Below are positions 7,761-16,168 of a DNA stretch of 64,000 nucleotides, piece by piece (position 1 is the first letter of the stretch; each line of letters opens with the position of its first letter). The position numbers and the translations under genes are program-made. Source of the stretch: Ilyomonas sp963847085 (GTDB lineage Bacteria > Bacteroidota > Bacteroidia > Chitinophagales > Chitinophagaceae); assembly GCA_963847085.1 (NCBI GenBank), contig CAWJYO010000009.1:682001-746000 (forward strand), in the 5' to 3' direction. The notes under the pieces are model-generated. The model had not been told where the DNA came from. It saw nothing but the letters and a program-made list of their open reading frames with translations, and did no database searches.

Positions 7761-10589
7761 ATGGAAAAAAAATTGTTTCTGCTCGATGCGCTTGCTCTTA
7801 TTTATCGTGCGTACTATGCGCTTATCCGCAATCCGCGCATCACTTCCAAAGGTCGCAATACCAATGCACAGTTTGGTTTTACCAATACTTTGTTCGATTT
7901 AATCAATAAAGAAAAACCTACGCACCTTGCCGTGTGTTTTGATACCGGCGTGCCCACCGAACGGCATATAGATTTCACGGCTTACAAAGCCAACCGGCAA
8001 GCTGCACCCGAAGATTTAAGCGATAGCATTGACGACATCAAACGCATCATTCGCGGCTTTAATATTCCTGTTGTGGAAGTAGATGGTTATGAAGCTGATG
8101 ATGTGATTGGAACGCTTGCCTGGCAGGCTGCTGATGCTAGCTACAGCGTGTATATGGTAACGCCCGATAAAGATTATGGACAGCTTTTGATTCATCCGCA
8201 TGTGTGCATTTACAAGCCAGGTTACCAAGGTTCGCCAACCGAAATATTAGATGCGAAAAAAATATGTGAGAAATGGGACATTCAACGCGTAGAACAAGTG
8301 GTGGATATTCTCGGTTTAATGGGCGATGCAGTGGATAATATTCCCGGCATTGCCGGCATTGGCGAGAAAACAGCTGCAAAGCTTTTGAAAGAATATGATA
8401 CACTTGAAAATGTAGTTGCCAATGCAGATAACATCAAGGGTTCGCTGGGCGAAAAAGTACGCAAAGGAAAAGAAGATGCCATCTTAAGCAAGAAATTGGC
8501 AACCATCATCACCAATGTGCCGGTTCAGTTTCATGAAGAAGATTATAAACTGAAAGGATGGAACAACAAAGAGTTGGCAGATGTGTTTACAGAACTGGAA
8601 TTTAAAACACTGGGCAGACGCATTTTGGGCGATGATTTTAACGCGTTTGCAGCACCGCAGCCGCAGCCTTTACAGCAAAGCTTGTTTGGTAGTGTGGAAG
8701 ATGCGAGTGAACTCATTCCGCCCGCTTCGCCTGATGGTGAAGAAGCTCCTTCTAATGCAGGATTGGTGGTTGATAAAAACATCAGCAACACACCACATAC
8801 ATACCATTTAATTGATACGGATGAAAAAATAAAAGACCTTATTCAAAAGCTATCGGGGCAACACGAAATTTGTTTTGACACCGAAACCACAAACATAGAT
8901 GCCAACAGTGCCGAACTCGTAGGCATGAGCTTTTGTTACCAGCCCGGCGAAGCATATTATATACCTCTTTACGAAGGTGCAAAAACAAAAGAGATACTGC
9001 AAGTCTTTCAACCACTTTTTGAAAATCCATACATCACATGGGTTGGGCAAAATATAAAGTACGATATGCTCATGCTGAAGTGGTATGGCATTGAATTGAA
9101 AGGTGCAATCTGGGATACGATGCTGGCGCATTACGTGATAGAGCCGGAAGGCCGACGTGGCATGGATTTGCTCAGCGCAAAGTATTTGGGTTACGAGCCC
9201 GTGCACATTGAAGAACTGATTGGGAAAAAGGGAAAAGGTCAGTTGAACATGCGCAATGTGGAATTTGAAAAAATAAAAGAGTATGCTGCGGAAGATGCCG
9301 ACATTACCCTGCAACTGAAAAGCAAATTCGAGCCTCTGTTAAAAACATACAGTGTTGAAAAAGTGTTTGCTGAAGCAGAAGTGCCATTAGTAGAAGTGCT
9401 TACCGAAATGGAGTTCAACGGTGTTCGTATTGATGAAGCATTTTTGAAAGAATACAGCCTGCAGTTAGACATAGAATCGCTGGCTGCGGAACAACGCATT
9501 TACGACGCTTCTGGTGTGAAGTTCAATATTGGTTCACCCAAACAATTGGGTGAAATTTTATTTGATAAATTACAACTCGATCCAAAAGCAAAGAAAACAA
9601 AAAGCGGTCAGTATGCAACCGGCGAAGAAGTGTTGATCAAGCTGGCGCATGAGCATGGCATTGTAAACGACATTTTAATTTACCGGCAGTTAAGTAAATT
9701 AAAGTCAACGTATGTAGATGCGTTGCCCCTAATGATCAATAAAAAAACAGGCCGCGTTCATACCTCTTACGCACAAGCTGTTGCTGTTACGGGAAGATTA
9801 AGCAGCAATGCTCCGAACCTGCAAAACATTCCGATTCGTACAGAGCGCGGACGTGAAATTCGCAAAGCATTTGTGCCAAGAGACGCGAACCACCTATTGG
9901 TTAGTGCCGATTATTCGCAGATAGAATTGCGCATCATTGCAGCTATCAGTGGTGATGTAAATATGTGTGAAGCATTTGCCCAAAACAAAGACGTTCATAC
10001 TGCCACTGCAGCCAAAGTATTTCGCGTTCCCGAGGCTGAAGTAACCAAAGAAATGCGCTACAAAGCGAAGAGCGTAAACTTTGGAATTATCTATGGCCAG
10101 GGCGCATTTGGATTATCTGATAATTTGGGAATCAGCAGAGCCGAAGCGAAAGAAATTATTGAGAATTATAAAAAGGAATTTGCAGGCATTACGAAGTATA
10201 TGGACGATATGATAAAGCTGGCGCGTGAACGTGGTTATGCCGAAACCCTGATGGGCAGAAAGCGGTGGCTGCGTGATATTAATTCAGGTAACTTTACGGT
10301 GCGTGCCTTTGCTGAACGAAACGCAGTCAACTCGCCCATACAAGGCACAGCAGCCGATATGATAAAGCTGGCGATGATAAAAATTCATTCGGCCATTAAA
10401 GAGAAGAAGTTAGGAACAAGAATGATTTTGCAGGTACACGATGAATTGGTGTTTGATGCTTTGGCAAGCGAAGTAGAAATACTAAAGCCCCTGATTTTAG
10501 ATAACATGAAAACGGCATTGCTGTTGCCGAATGGTGTGCCTGTTGAAGCTGAAGTGGGCGTAGGTGTTAATTGGCTGGAAGCGCATTGA
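7761..10589 (+). CDS. polA: DNA polymerase I
   Basis: The 942-residue protein has all three domains. The N-terminal 5'-3' exonuclease occupies about residues 1-290 (KLFLLDALALIYRAYYA, VTPDKDYGQLL, LGLMGDAVDNIPGIAGIGEKTA). The 3'-5' exonuclease follows with an intact DTET motif (Asp373, Glu375), so proofreading is probably retained. The polymerase domain carries motif A SADYSQIELR (Asp717), the O-helix region KSVNFGIIYGQGAFGLS and motif C VHDELVF (Asp894). It acts in Okazaki fragment processing and repair in the cytoplasm. Length and order are normal. It is preceded by a TATCTTCG box and stands as a single transcription unit. Confidence 0.97.
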   Translation: MEKKLFLLDALALIYRAYYALIRNPRITSKGRNTNAQFGFTNTLFDLINKEKPTHLAVCFDTGVPTERHIDFTAYKANRQAAPEDLSDSIDDIKRIIRGFNIPVVEVDGYEADDVIGTLAWQAADASYSVYMVTPDKDYGQLLIHPHVCIYKPGYQGSPTEILDAKKICEKWDIQRVEQVVDILGLMGDAVDNIPGIAGIGEKTAAKLLKEYDTLENVVANADNIKGSLGEKVRKGKEDAILSKKLATIITNVPVQFHEEDYKLKGWNNKELADVFTELEFKTLGRRILGDDFNAFAAPQPQPLQQSLFGSVEDASELIPPASPDGEEAPSNAGLVVDKNISNTPHTYHLIDTDEKIKDLIQKLSGQHEICFDTETTNIDANSAELVGMSFCYQPGEAYYIPLYEGAKTKEILQVFQPLFENPYITWVGQNIKYDMLMLKWYGIELKGAIWDTMLAHYVIEPEGRRGMDLLSAKYLGYEPVHIEELIGKKGKGQLNMRNVEFEKIKEYAAEDADITLQLKSKFEPLLKTYSVEKVFAEAEVPLVEVLTEMEFNGVRIDEAFLKEYSLQLDIESLAAEQRIYDASGVKFNIGSPKQLGEILFDKLQLDPKAKKTKSGQYATGEEVLIKLAHEHGIVNDILIYRQLSKLKSTYVDALPLMINKKTGRVHTSYAQAVAVTGRLSSNAPNLQNIPIRTERGREIRKAFVPRDANHLLVSADYSQIELRIIAAISGDVNMCEAFAQNKDVHTATAAKVFRVPEAEVTKEMRYKAKSVNFGIIYGQGAFGLSDNLGISRAEAKEIIENYKKEFAGITKYMDDMIKLARERGYAETLMGRKRWLRDINSGNFTVRAFAERNAVNSPIQGTAADMIKLAMIKIHSAIKEKKLGTRMILQVHDELVFDALASEVEILKPLILDNMKTALLLPNGVPVEAEVGVGVNWLEAH

Positions 10590-10630
10590 GTAAATTTGTT
10601 TGCGCAATTGTTTTAAATCAATTTTTATTA

Positions 10631-11014
10631 ATGGATATATTAGATGAACCACAATTAGAAAGCAAACAATGGTGGGCAGGCCGAAGACTAAAATATAACC
10701 TTGGACTTGTTGTTGCGGGTTGGTCGGCTTTTATATTATATGCTGTTTTAGGATCCTGGCTTATTGCACCGCATGATAATGAATTTGAGATTACTCTGTT
10801 TACAACATTTTTTCAGGGATTAGGTTATTTGTTTATGATGGGAATTGCTAATTTATTTTATGGATTGGGTAATTATGTTGATGGTCAATTTAATAAAACC
10901 AATGATGAAAGATTTAGACAACGCTTATTTAATTTAGGCTTTTGGTTCTCGTTTGCTTTACCTTTTTCTATACCACTATTGATTCTTGTACAATACTTCC
11001 TTGTCTATCGTTGA
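10631..11014 (+). CDS. Small membrane protein of unknown function
   Basis: The start at 10631 gives MDILDEPQLESKQWWAGRR and a 127-residue product. A longer frame overlaps the end of polA and adds an unlikely leader. There are three likely membrane segments: about residues 24-44 (LGLVVAGWSAFILYAVLGSW), 54-78 and 104-124. No known family was recognised. It lies 41 bases after polA on the same strand and may be co-transcribed with it. Confidence 0.6.
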   Translation: MDILDEPQLESKQWWAGRRLKYNLGLVVAGWSAFILYAVLGSWLIAPHDNEFEITLFTTFFQGLGYLFMMGIANLFYGLGNYVDGQFNKTNDERFRQRLFNLGFWFSFALPFSIPLLILVQYFLVYR

Positions 11015-11053
11015 AGCCATTTGTTTTTGCTTCAGTTTGAATAAATTATTTAA

Positions 11054-11761
11054 CTATTTTACCCTATTCAAACCCGTAACCAACTCACTGATTTCTTTTT
11101 CATCATTAAAAGATACGTTGTTATCTGCCGCATATTTTTCAATCTCTTCTTTGTATTCAGGCAAAGCCCTTTCAATTGAGCGTTTGTTACGACTAACGCT
11201 AAACAAAATGTTCTTTTTTACATTGTATATGTACAGCTTTGCAGAAACTACATAACTCTCTTTCGCTGCTGCGCCATATACATAATGCTGATCAATGTTC
11301 GATTCCAAAGCTTTTAAAAACTGCATATTCGGACCATCGTTAATCACCTGGTATAAAAAAGAAGTGGCTTCTCCGCGGTTGTTGGGATAACCACTTTTAA
11401 AATATACTTCGCGATTGTTTCCGCCGTCATCATTATAGGTCATTGTAAAAGCAGCTACTTTATCGGCAAAACCAAACACGGTAGAATCTCTTTTAAAATA
11501 CAATTGATTTTTCTGAACATTAAACTGCAAAGGCAAATTGGACAATTGCTTGCCATTGGTAAACGCCACCGAACCCGTTCCCCAATTGTTGTTCAGCATT
11601 GGACTGCCTGTTAAAAAAGCATGACCATCGGCATCTATCTTTTTACCAGAATTATCATACACATCCATGTAATAGCTATGTTCCTGGTAAGTCATGTTCA
11701 CTTGTGCAAAACCATGCGTATAAATGGCTGTAAACAACAGCAAAACTAATATTGGTTTCAT
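11054..11761 (-). CDS. Secreted protein of unknown function
   Basis: The start at 11761 gives a signal peptide MKPILVLLLFTAIYTHGFAQ and a product of 235 residues. A frame extending to 11854 would put 31 residues ahead of the signal and was rejected. The mature region is rich in polar beta-strand residues and includes YYMDVYDNSGKKIDADGHAFLTG and FGFADKVAAFTMTYNDDGG, compatible with a periplasmic or outer-surface protein. I do not recognise the family. The lipocalin-like lipoprotein gene lies 100 bases upstream on the same strand. Confidence 0.6.
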   Translation of the reverse strand: MKPILVLLLFTAIYTHGFAQVNMTYQEHSYYMDVYDNSGKKIDADGHAFLTGSPMLNNNWGTGSVAFTNGKQLSNLPLQFNVQKNQLYFKRDSTVFGFADKVAAFTMTYNDDGGNNREVYFKSGYPNNRGEATSFLYQVINDGPNMQFLKALESNIDQHYVYGAAAKESYVVSAKLYIYNVKKNILFSVSRNKRSIERALPEYKEEIEKYAADNNVSFNDEKEISELVTGLNRVK

Positions 11762-11864
11762 ACAACTTTTGTTTCTATAAAGGTAGAAATTTTTAGGTCG
11801 CGGCAGAATTATTATAACATGGCTTTCTGTCTTTAATAGTAAGTTATCCTGCAACCTGTTTTCT

Positions 11865-12311
11865 CTACTTTATACGTTTGTACGTTTCCATAATGATATG
11901 GTCAACACCGGCTTTTTCATTTTTTTCAACTCCTTTTTGCACCAGCGTGTCATTAGATATTTTCACAGTAAAATTATAGCTGGTGTTCTCCCATTTTTTG
12001 TCTTTATAAAAATCCAAATGTTCAGTGTAGGTACTGTCTTGCAACGTGTATTTTCCACCGCCCGCATCAAACCCGGATGCAGTGGTGTCGTAGGTGTTTT
12101 TGCTATGATTTAAAAAAGCAAAATGCGTGTCGTTGATGATTTTTATAAACGTGTGAGAAGAATCGAAAGTGGAAGTGGTTTTGTCTCCTTCTGTTGATGT
12201 TGCCGCAATCAATTGCCAGGTTCCGATAATGGGCGATGCGTTTGGTTTTGTTTCATTTTTACACGAGAAGAAAACGATGATGAGCAGAAGAAAAAAGACA
12301 GTTGGTTTCAT
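11865..12311 (-). CDS. Lipocalin-like lipoprotein
   Basis: The 148-residue product starts MKPTVFFLLLIIVFFSCKNE, a lipoprotein signal ending in FFSC. The following SPIIGTWQLIAATSTEGDK is the G-x-W hallmark at the first strand of lipocalin-like domains common in Bacteroidota lipoproteins. The alternating strand pattern and the ending HIIMETYKRIK agree with that fold. It is likely anchored in the inner or outer membrane facing the periplasm. The ligand is unknown. Confidence 0.65.
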   Translation of the reverse strand: MKPTVFFLLLIIVFFSCKNETKPNASPIIGTWQLIAATSTEGDKTTSTFDSSHTFIKIINDTHFAFLNHSKNTYDTTASGFDAGGGKYTLQDSTYTEHLDFYKDKKWENTSYNFTVKISNDTLVQKGVEKNEKAGVDHIIMETYKRIK

Positions 12312-12338
12312 GGTATTCCATTTATAAAATGATGCAAT

Positions 12339-13112
12339 TTAAAAGCTATCTTTTCCGGTATCGCGAAGATGGACCGGCGGCGCGCCTTTCTTTCGTATCC
12401 GCAGGTTGATTAATTCAACAAAGAATGAAAACGCCATCGCGAAATACACGTAATTTTTTAAGTGTAAGGCTTCTGCCGCTTCACTGTCGAAACCTTCTAC
12501 CAAAAGAATAAAACCAATCATTACTAAGAATGATAAAGCCAGCATTTTAATGGTAGGATGCGTTTCGATAAACGCTGCAATTTTGGGCGAAAACAAAAAC
12601 ATAATAATCATAGCAATAATAACGGCTGCAATCATAATTTCAACATGCTTTGCCGTGCCGCCTGCCGTGATGATGCTATCAAAACTAAACACGGTATCAA
12701 TCAAAATAATTTGCACTACTGCATTTCCGAAAGGCAATCGTTTTCCTGCGCCTTCTGCATGTTCATCTTTGCCTTCGAGCTTGTGATGAATTTCTTTTAC
12801 TGTTTTATAAATGAGGAACAAACCACCACCCAGCATTACCAAACTGGCAAGGTCGAACCCTTTGCCAAACCAGCTTTCAGGAATAATATACTTGCCTTTT
12901 TGGGCGAGCAACCAACTCAATGCTAATAATAATAACGAGCGGATAATCATGCCTGCAATCATCCAGATAATACGTGCTCTTCTTTGCAGTGATTTTTCAA
13001 CACGACCGATGATGATGCTGACGAAAATCACATTGTCAATGCCCAAAACAATTTCCAGAATCACCAAAACAAAAAACGAAATGATGCTTTCGGCGGAGAA
13101 CAAATCGTGCAT
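12339..13112 (-). CDS. TerC-family integral membrane protein
   Basis: The 257-residue protein has seven or more hydrophobic segments. Conserved TerC-family motifs with acidic residues inside the membrane include EIVLGIDNVIFVSIIIGR near residue 20 and LIDTVFSFDSIITAGG near residue 138. TerC proteins are linked to tellurium resistance and to metal-ion handling (for example Mn export by Alx/MeeF-type members). Which applies here cannot be read from sequence. It is adjacent to pyrD on the same strand, 46 bases downstream of it. Confidence 0.85.
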   Translation of the reverse strand: MHDLFSAESIISFFVLVILEIVLGIDNVIFVSIIIGRVEKSLQRRARIIWMIAGMIIRSLLLLALSWLLAQKGKYIIPESWFGKGFDLASLVMLGGGLFLIYKTVKEIHHKLEGKDEHAEGAGKRLPFGNAVVQIILIDTVFSFDSIITAGGTAKHVEIMIAAVIIAMIIMFLFSPKIAAFIETHPTIKMLALSFLVMIGFILLVEGFDSEAAEALHLKNYVYFAMAFSFFVELINLRIRKKGAPPVHLRDTGKDSF

Positions 13113-13158
13113 GAGGGATGTTTGTTTTTGGCAAATATATTGGCTTTACAAAGGCGTC

Positions 13159-14205
13159 TTATTTATCTTTTGCAAGATACCCGCAAATGTTTTTTACGAT
13201 GGACGGACCTTCATAAATAAAACCCGTCCACACTTGCACCAATGCCGCCCCCGCATCTAATTTTTCTTTTGCATCCCTTCCATTGAATATGCCGCCACTT
13301 GCAATGACGGGAAGGTTTGAAGGAAGATTTTTGTGCAAAAACAAAAGTACTTCGGTTGAGCGTTTTTGCAATGGCTTACCGCTTAATCCACCGGCGCCAA
13401 TGCTGTTGATTAATTGCTGAGATGTGCGCAAACCTTCACGACTAATAGTGGTGTTGGTGGCCACAATTCCATCGAGTTTTGTTTCATCTACCAAAGCAAC
13501 AATGTCATCCAATTGAGGTTGCGTAAGGTCGGGCGCAATCTTTAGTAACAAGGGCTTTTTTTCCTTCAAACTCCAATTGATGTTTTGCAATTCTGAAAGT
13601 ATTTTATGTAGCGCATCTTTATCCTGCAAGGCACGCAATCCCGGCGTGTTGGGGCTGCTTACATTCACCACAAAATAATCGGCGCAATCATTCAATTTTA
13701 AAAAGCAAGTGTTGTAATCTTTATAAGCATCTTCATTAGCAGTGAGTTTGTTTTTGCCGATATTACAACCAATAATAAGCTGCGAGCTATGAGCTGTGAG
13801 CTGCGAGTTCTTCCATTCTGTCAATCTTTTTTTTACAGTTTCTGCACCATCGTTGTTAAAGCCCATGCGATTGATTAAAGCTTTGTCTTTTGGCAAACGA
13901 AACAGCCTTGGCTTTTCATTTCCAGGCTGCGGTAAAGGCGTTACGGTGCCTATTTCTACAAAGCCGAAACCCAGTGCTGACAGCTCTTTCAGGTACACTG
14001 CATTTTTATCAAAGCCTGCACCTAGGCCAACCGGATTTTGAAATAACAAACCCAAAACAGTTTTAGATAACGATGAATTTTTATACTGAAATAAACGCCT
14101 TGCTATTGCTTTGGCACCCGGCAAAAGCTTTAACCCGTTCATAGCAGTGTAATGCGCACGCTCGGCATCTAACAAAAAGAAAAGCGTTCGTAAATGTTTA
14201 TACAT
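13159..14205 (-). CDS. pyrD: Dihydroorotate dehydrogenase (quinone), class 2
   Basis: The 348-residue protein matches class 2 DHODH: an N-terminal membrane-associating helix (YKHLRTLFFLLDAERAH), VGLGAGFDKNA, GFVEIGTVTPLPQPGNEKPR, VNVSSPNTPGLR with the catalytic-base Ser region, VATNTTI and ASGGIFNGRDA. It oxidises dihydroorotate to orotate with FMN, passing electrons to (mena)quinone, in pyrimidine synthesis. Before IIGCNIGKNK there is an extra segment NSQLTAHSSQL encoded by a heptad DNA repeat (13778-13810), apparently an in-frame insertion in a surface loop. The gene is otherwise intact. Confidence 0.95.
   Translation of the reverse strand: MYKHLRTLFFLLDAERAHYTAMNGLKLLPGAKAIARRLFQYKNSSLSKTVLGLLFQNPVGLGAGFDKNAVYLKELSALGFGFVEIGTVTPLPQPGNEKPRLFRLPKDKALINRMGFNNDGAETVKKRLTEWKNSQLTAHSSQLIIGCNIGKNKLTANEDAYKDYNTCFLKLNDCADYFVVNVSSPNTPGLRALQDKDALHKILSELQNINWSLKEKKPLLLKIAPDLTQPQLDDIVALVDETKLDGIVATNTTISREGLRTSQQLINSIGAGGLSGKPLQKRSTEVLLFLHKNLPSNLPVIASGGIFNGRDAKEKLDAGAALVQVWTGFIYEGPSIVKNICGYLAKDK
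13778..13810. repeat. GAGCTRY heptad repeat inserted in frame in pyrD
   Basis: On the + strand three consecutive 7-mers GAGCTAT, GAGCTGT and GAGCTGC are followed by GAG. On the coding strand they read SQLTAHSSQL. Related copies lie in mutL (34908) and between genes (39949). Confidence 0.7.
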
Positions 14206-14275
14206 TGTGTGTCAATTGTTTCGCTATAATATGCAATTTGCAGTATCTTATTTATTCATTGTTAAATAAAGTATT

Positions 14276-14737
14276 ATGGAAAAAAAACAAAGTGCCTTTG
14301 CCTGCTGGTTTGAAAACTTTAGTTCAAAAATTACAAAGCTCAGCGGAAGCTCGGCTGCTTTTTTAGGAGCATTCGCGGCGGTGTTAATTTGGGGAGCTAC
14401 GGGTCCGGTATTTCATTATTCCGAAAACTGGCAGTTGGTAATTAATACAGGCACAACCATCATTACGTTTTTAATGGTGTTTGTAATTCAGCAGGCAGCC
14501 AACAAAGACATGATTGCTTTGCATTTAAAATTGAATGAACTGATTGCTTCGGCAAAAGGCGCCAGTAACCGTTTGATTTCTTCTGAAGATTTAACCGCAC
14601 AGGAATTGGAAACGTTGAAAAGGTTTTATGGCATTCTTTCAGAAAAAGCAAAGCTGGAAAAAGATATACAAGCCTCGCACTCTATTGAAGATGCAGAAGA
14701 AAATGACGAAGAAAAGAAAAAAGAAAGAGCACTTTAA
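14276..14737 (+). CDS. Low-affinity iron permease family membrane protein
   Basis: The 153-residue product resembles the small bacterial members of the low-affinity iron permease family (Pfam family of that name). It has an N-terminal FxxxxSKITKLSGSSAAF, a first membrane helix at about residues 25-42, a second at about 58-76 with NTGTTIITFLMVFVIQ, then QNxxN-like QQAANKDMIALHLKLNELI. The C-terminal third is a highly charged helix. The iron-transport name comes from a distant fungal homologue and the bacterial function is uncertain. Its stop overlaps the stop of dcd by four bases in a convergent arrangement. Confidence 0.75.
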   Translation: MEKKQSAFACWFENFSSKITKLSGSSAAFLGAFAAVLIWGATGPVFHYSENWQLVINTGTTIITFLMVFVIQQAANKDMIALHLKLNELIASAKGASNRLISSEDLTAQELETLKRFYGILSEKAKLEKDIQASHSIEDAEENDEEKKKERAL

Positions 14738-15270
14738 AACTCGTTTTTCCACATCATGCTTTCCACGGGTTTACCCATTTGCTGGCTGTATTTTGCCGAT
14801 TTTTTTTCGTTGTATTTTACTTCAATTTCACCATCAACCGGAAAATAAATCAACTGGCCAACCGGCATTCCTTTGTAAATGCGAACGGGTTGTTTAACCG
14901 AAATTTCAAGCGTCCAGTAACCTTTAAAACCAACGTCGCCTTTGCCTGCTGTAGCATGAATGTCAATACCCAGGCGGCCTGTAGAAGATTTGCCTTCGAG
15001 AAAAGGAACATGCTCCATTGTTTCGGTGTACTCCATTGTTGAACCGAGATAAAAAATGTGCGGATACAAAACAAAGCCTTCATCGGGAATTTCAAAATAT
15101 TCAATTTCGTTGTGTTTTTTCGCATCTAAAATATGCTCGCGATAAGTTGCGAGCCACTTACCCAAATGCACATCGTAGCTATTGCTGCCAAGGCATTCGC
15201 GGCTGTAAGGCTCAACTTTTATAGTACCTTTTTGCATTTCTTCCAGTATCCGCAAGTCTGATAAAATCAT
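14734..15270 (-). CDS. dcd: dCTP deaminase
   Basis: The start at 15270 (MILSDLRILEEMQKG) gives 178 residues, the usual length for this family; an upstream extension lacks similarity. Conserved segments include SNSYDVHLG, the catalytic region GKSSTGRLGIDIHATAGKGD with the Glu in FLEGKSS, and FKGYWTLEISV with QLIYF. The trimeric cytoplasmic enzyme deaminates dCTP to dUTP in the thymidylate pathway. A bifunctional DCD-DUT activity cannot be excluded. It converges with the iron permease-like gene. Confidence 0.93.
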   Translation of the reverse strand: MILSDLRILEEMQKGTIKVEPYSRECLGSNSYDVHLGKWLATYREHILDAKKHNEIEYFEIPDEGFVLYPHIFYLGSTMEYTETMEHVPFLEGKSSTGRLGIDIHATAGKGDVGFKGYWTLEISVKQPVRIYKGMPVGQLIYFPVDGEIEVKYNEKKSAKYSQQMGKPVESMMWKNEF

Positions 15271-15325
15271 GTCGCTCTGTTTCTGCAAATAAATTGTAAA
15301 TCTGCAAATCAAACATCAAATTCTT

Positions 15326-15964
15326 TTGCCGCTCCATTTTCAAAAACATATCAACAGCAACACACAACTAGCCCTGTGGAAAATAGTAGAAAAAGAAGAT
15401 TTTTTTACAAGAAAAATAAACCTGCAACAAGCCGTTCATCATCCGCACAAACGACTTCAGCATCTCGCTGGAAGATATTTGTTGTCTTTTTTAATTCCTG
15501 ATTTCCCTTACCAGGATTTGGTTGTAAACGAGCGCGAAAAACCTTATCTATCCTCTGGCCAATATCAGTTTTCTATTTCGCATTGCGGCGATTATGCAGC
15601 CGTTATCGTTAGCTCTGAAAACGCCTGTGGGATTGATGTTGAATTGTTTTCTGATAAAACAGAAAAGGTGAAAAATAAATTTGTAAGTGAAGAGGAACAG
15701 GTATACATCAATAGTTTTCAAAAACAATATGAATGTTTGTTTTTGCCTCAAAAATTATACACTTTGTGCTGGTGTGTAAAAGAAGCGGTTTACAAATGGT
15801 GGGGCAGGGGGAAGATTGATTTCAAACAAAACATCATCATTACAAACATTAACATTGAGAACGAAACGATGAGCGTTGACTTTGTTCAAAAAACGGGCAA
15901 AACCAAACTCCTCCTGCAATGGAGGCTGCTGGAAAACATAAGCTTGGTTTGGACAGTTGCTTGA
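15326..15964 (+). CDS. 4'-phosphopantetheinyl transferase superfamily protein
   Basis: The 212-residue protein has the Sfp-type motifs: REKPYLSSGQYQFSISHCGDYAAV, the Mg-binding GIDVELF (about residue 107) and WCVKEAVYKWWGRG (about residue 148). It would transfer the phosphopantetheine arm of CoA to acyl- or peptidyl-carrier proteins in the cytoplasm. No ATG is near the expected N-terminus. A TTG at 15326 gives MPLHFQKHINSNTQLALW, which aligns with the usual start of Bacteroidota members. It is divergent from dcd with a gap of only 55 bases, so the two may share a promoter region. Confidence 0.85.
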   Translation: MPLHFQKHINSNTQLALWKIVEKEDFFTRKINLQQAVHHPHKRLQHLAGRYLLSFLIPDFPYQDLVVNEREKPYLSSGQYQFSISHCGDYAAVIVSSENACGIDVELFSDKTEKVKNKFVSEEEQVYINSFQKQYECLFLPQKLYTLCWCVKEAVYKWWGRGKIDFKQNIIITNINIENETMSVDFVQKTGKTKLLLQWRLLENISLVWTVA

Positions 15965-16070
15965 GTGAATGAGACAAGTCTTGCGGAATGACGATAACAA
16001 CTTTCAAACAGATATAACGGTAAGGATTGATTAAAATTATAGGATTGATTTTTTTAAATGAAGAGAACTT

Positions 16071-16078
16071 TATCTTTG
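16071..16078 (+). promoter_or_regulatory. Candidate -7 promoter box of the acyl-CoA dehydrogenase gene
   Basis: TATCTTTG is an exact TAnnTTTG match. A TTG at 16045-16047 lies 23 bases upstream, slightly longer than the usual 19-21. The ATG is 90 bases downstream. Confidence 0.4.
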
Positions 16079-16168
16079 AAAACTAACGTTTGTTTTTGCA
16101 CATATTTATTCATCATTTTTTGGGTAAAAACAAATCCTATTCTTTTAATCAAAAAATAAAATAACGAT

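Noticed and set aside
11865..12113. Open frame on the + strand opposite the lipocalin-like lipoprotein gene
   Set aside because: It is antisense to a gene with a clear lipoprotein signal and fold signature.
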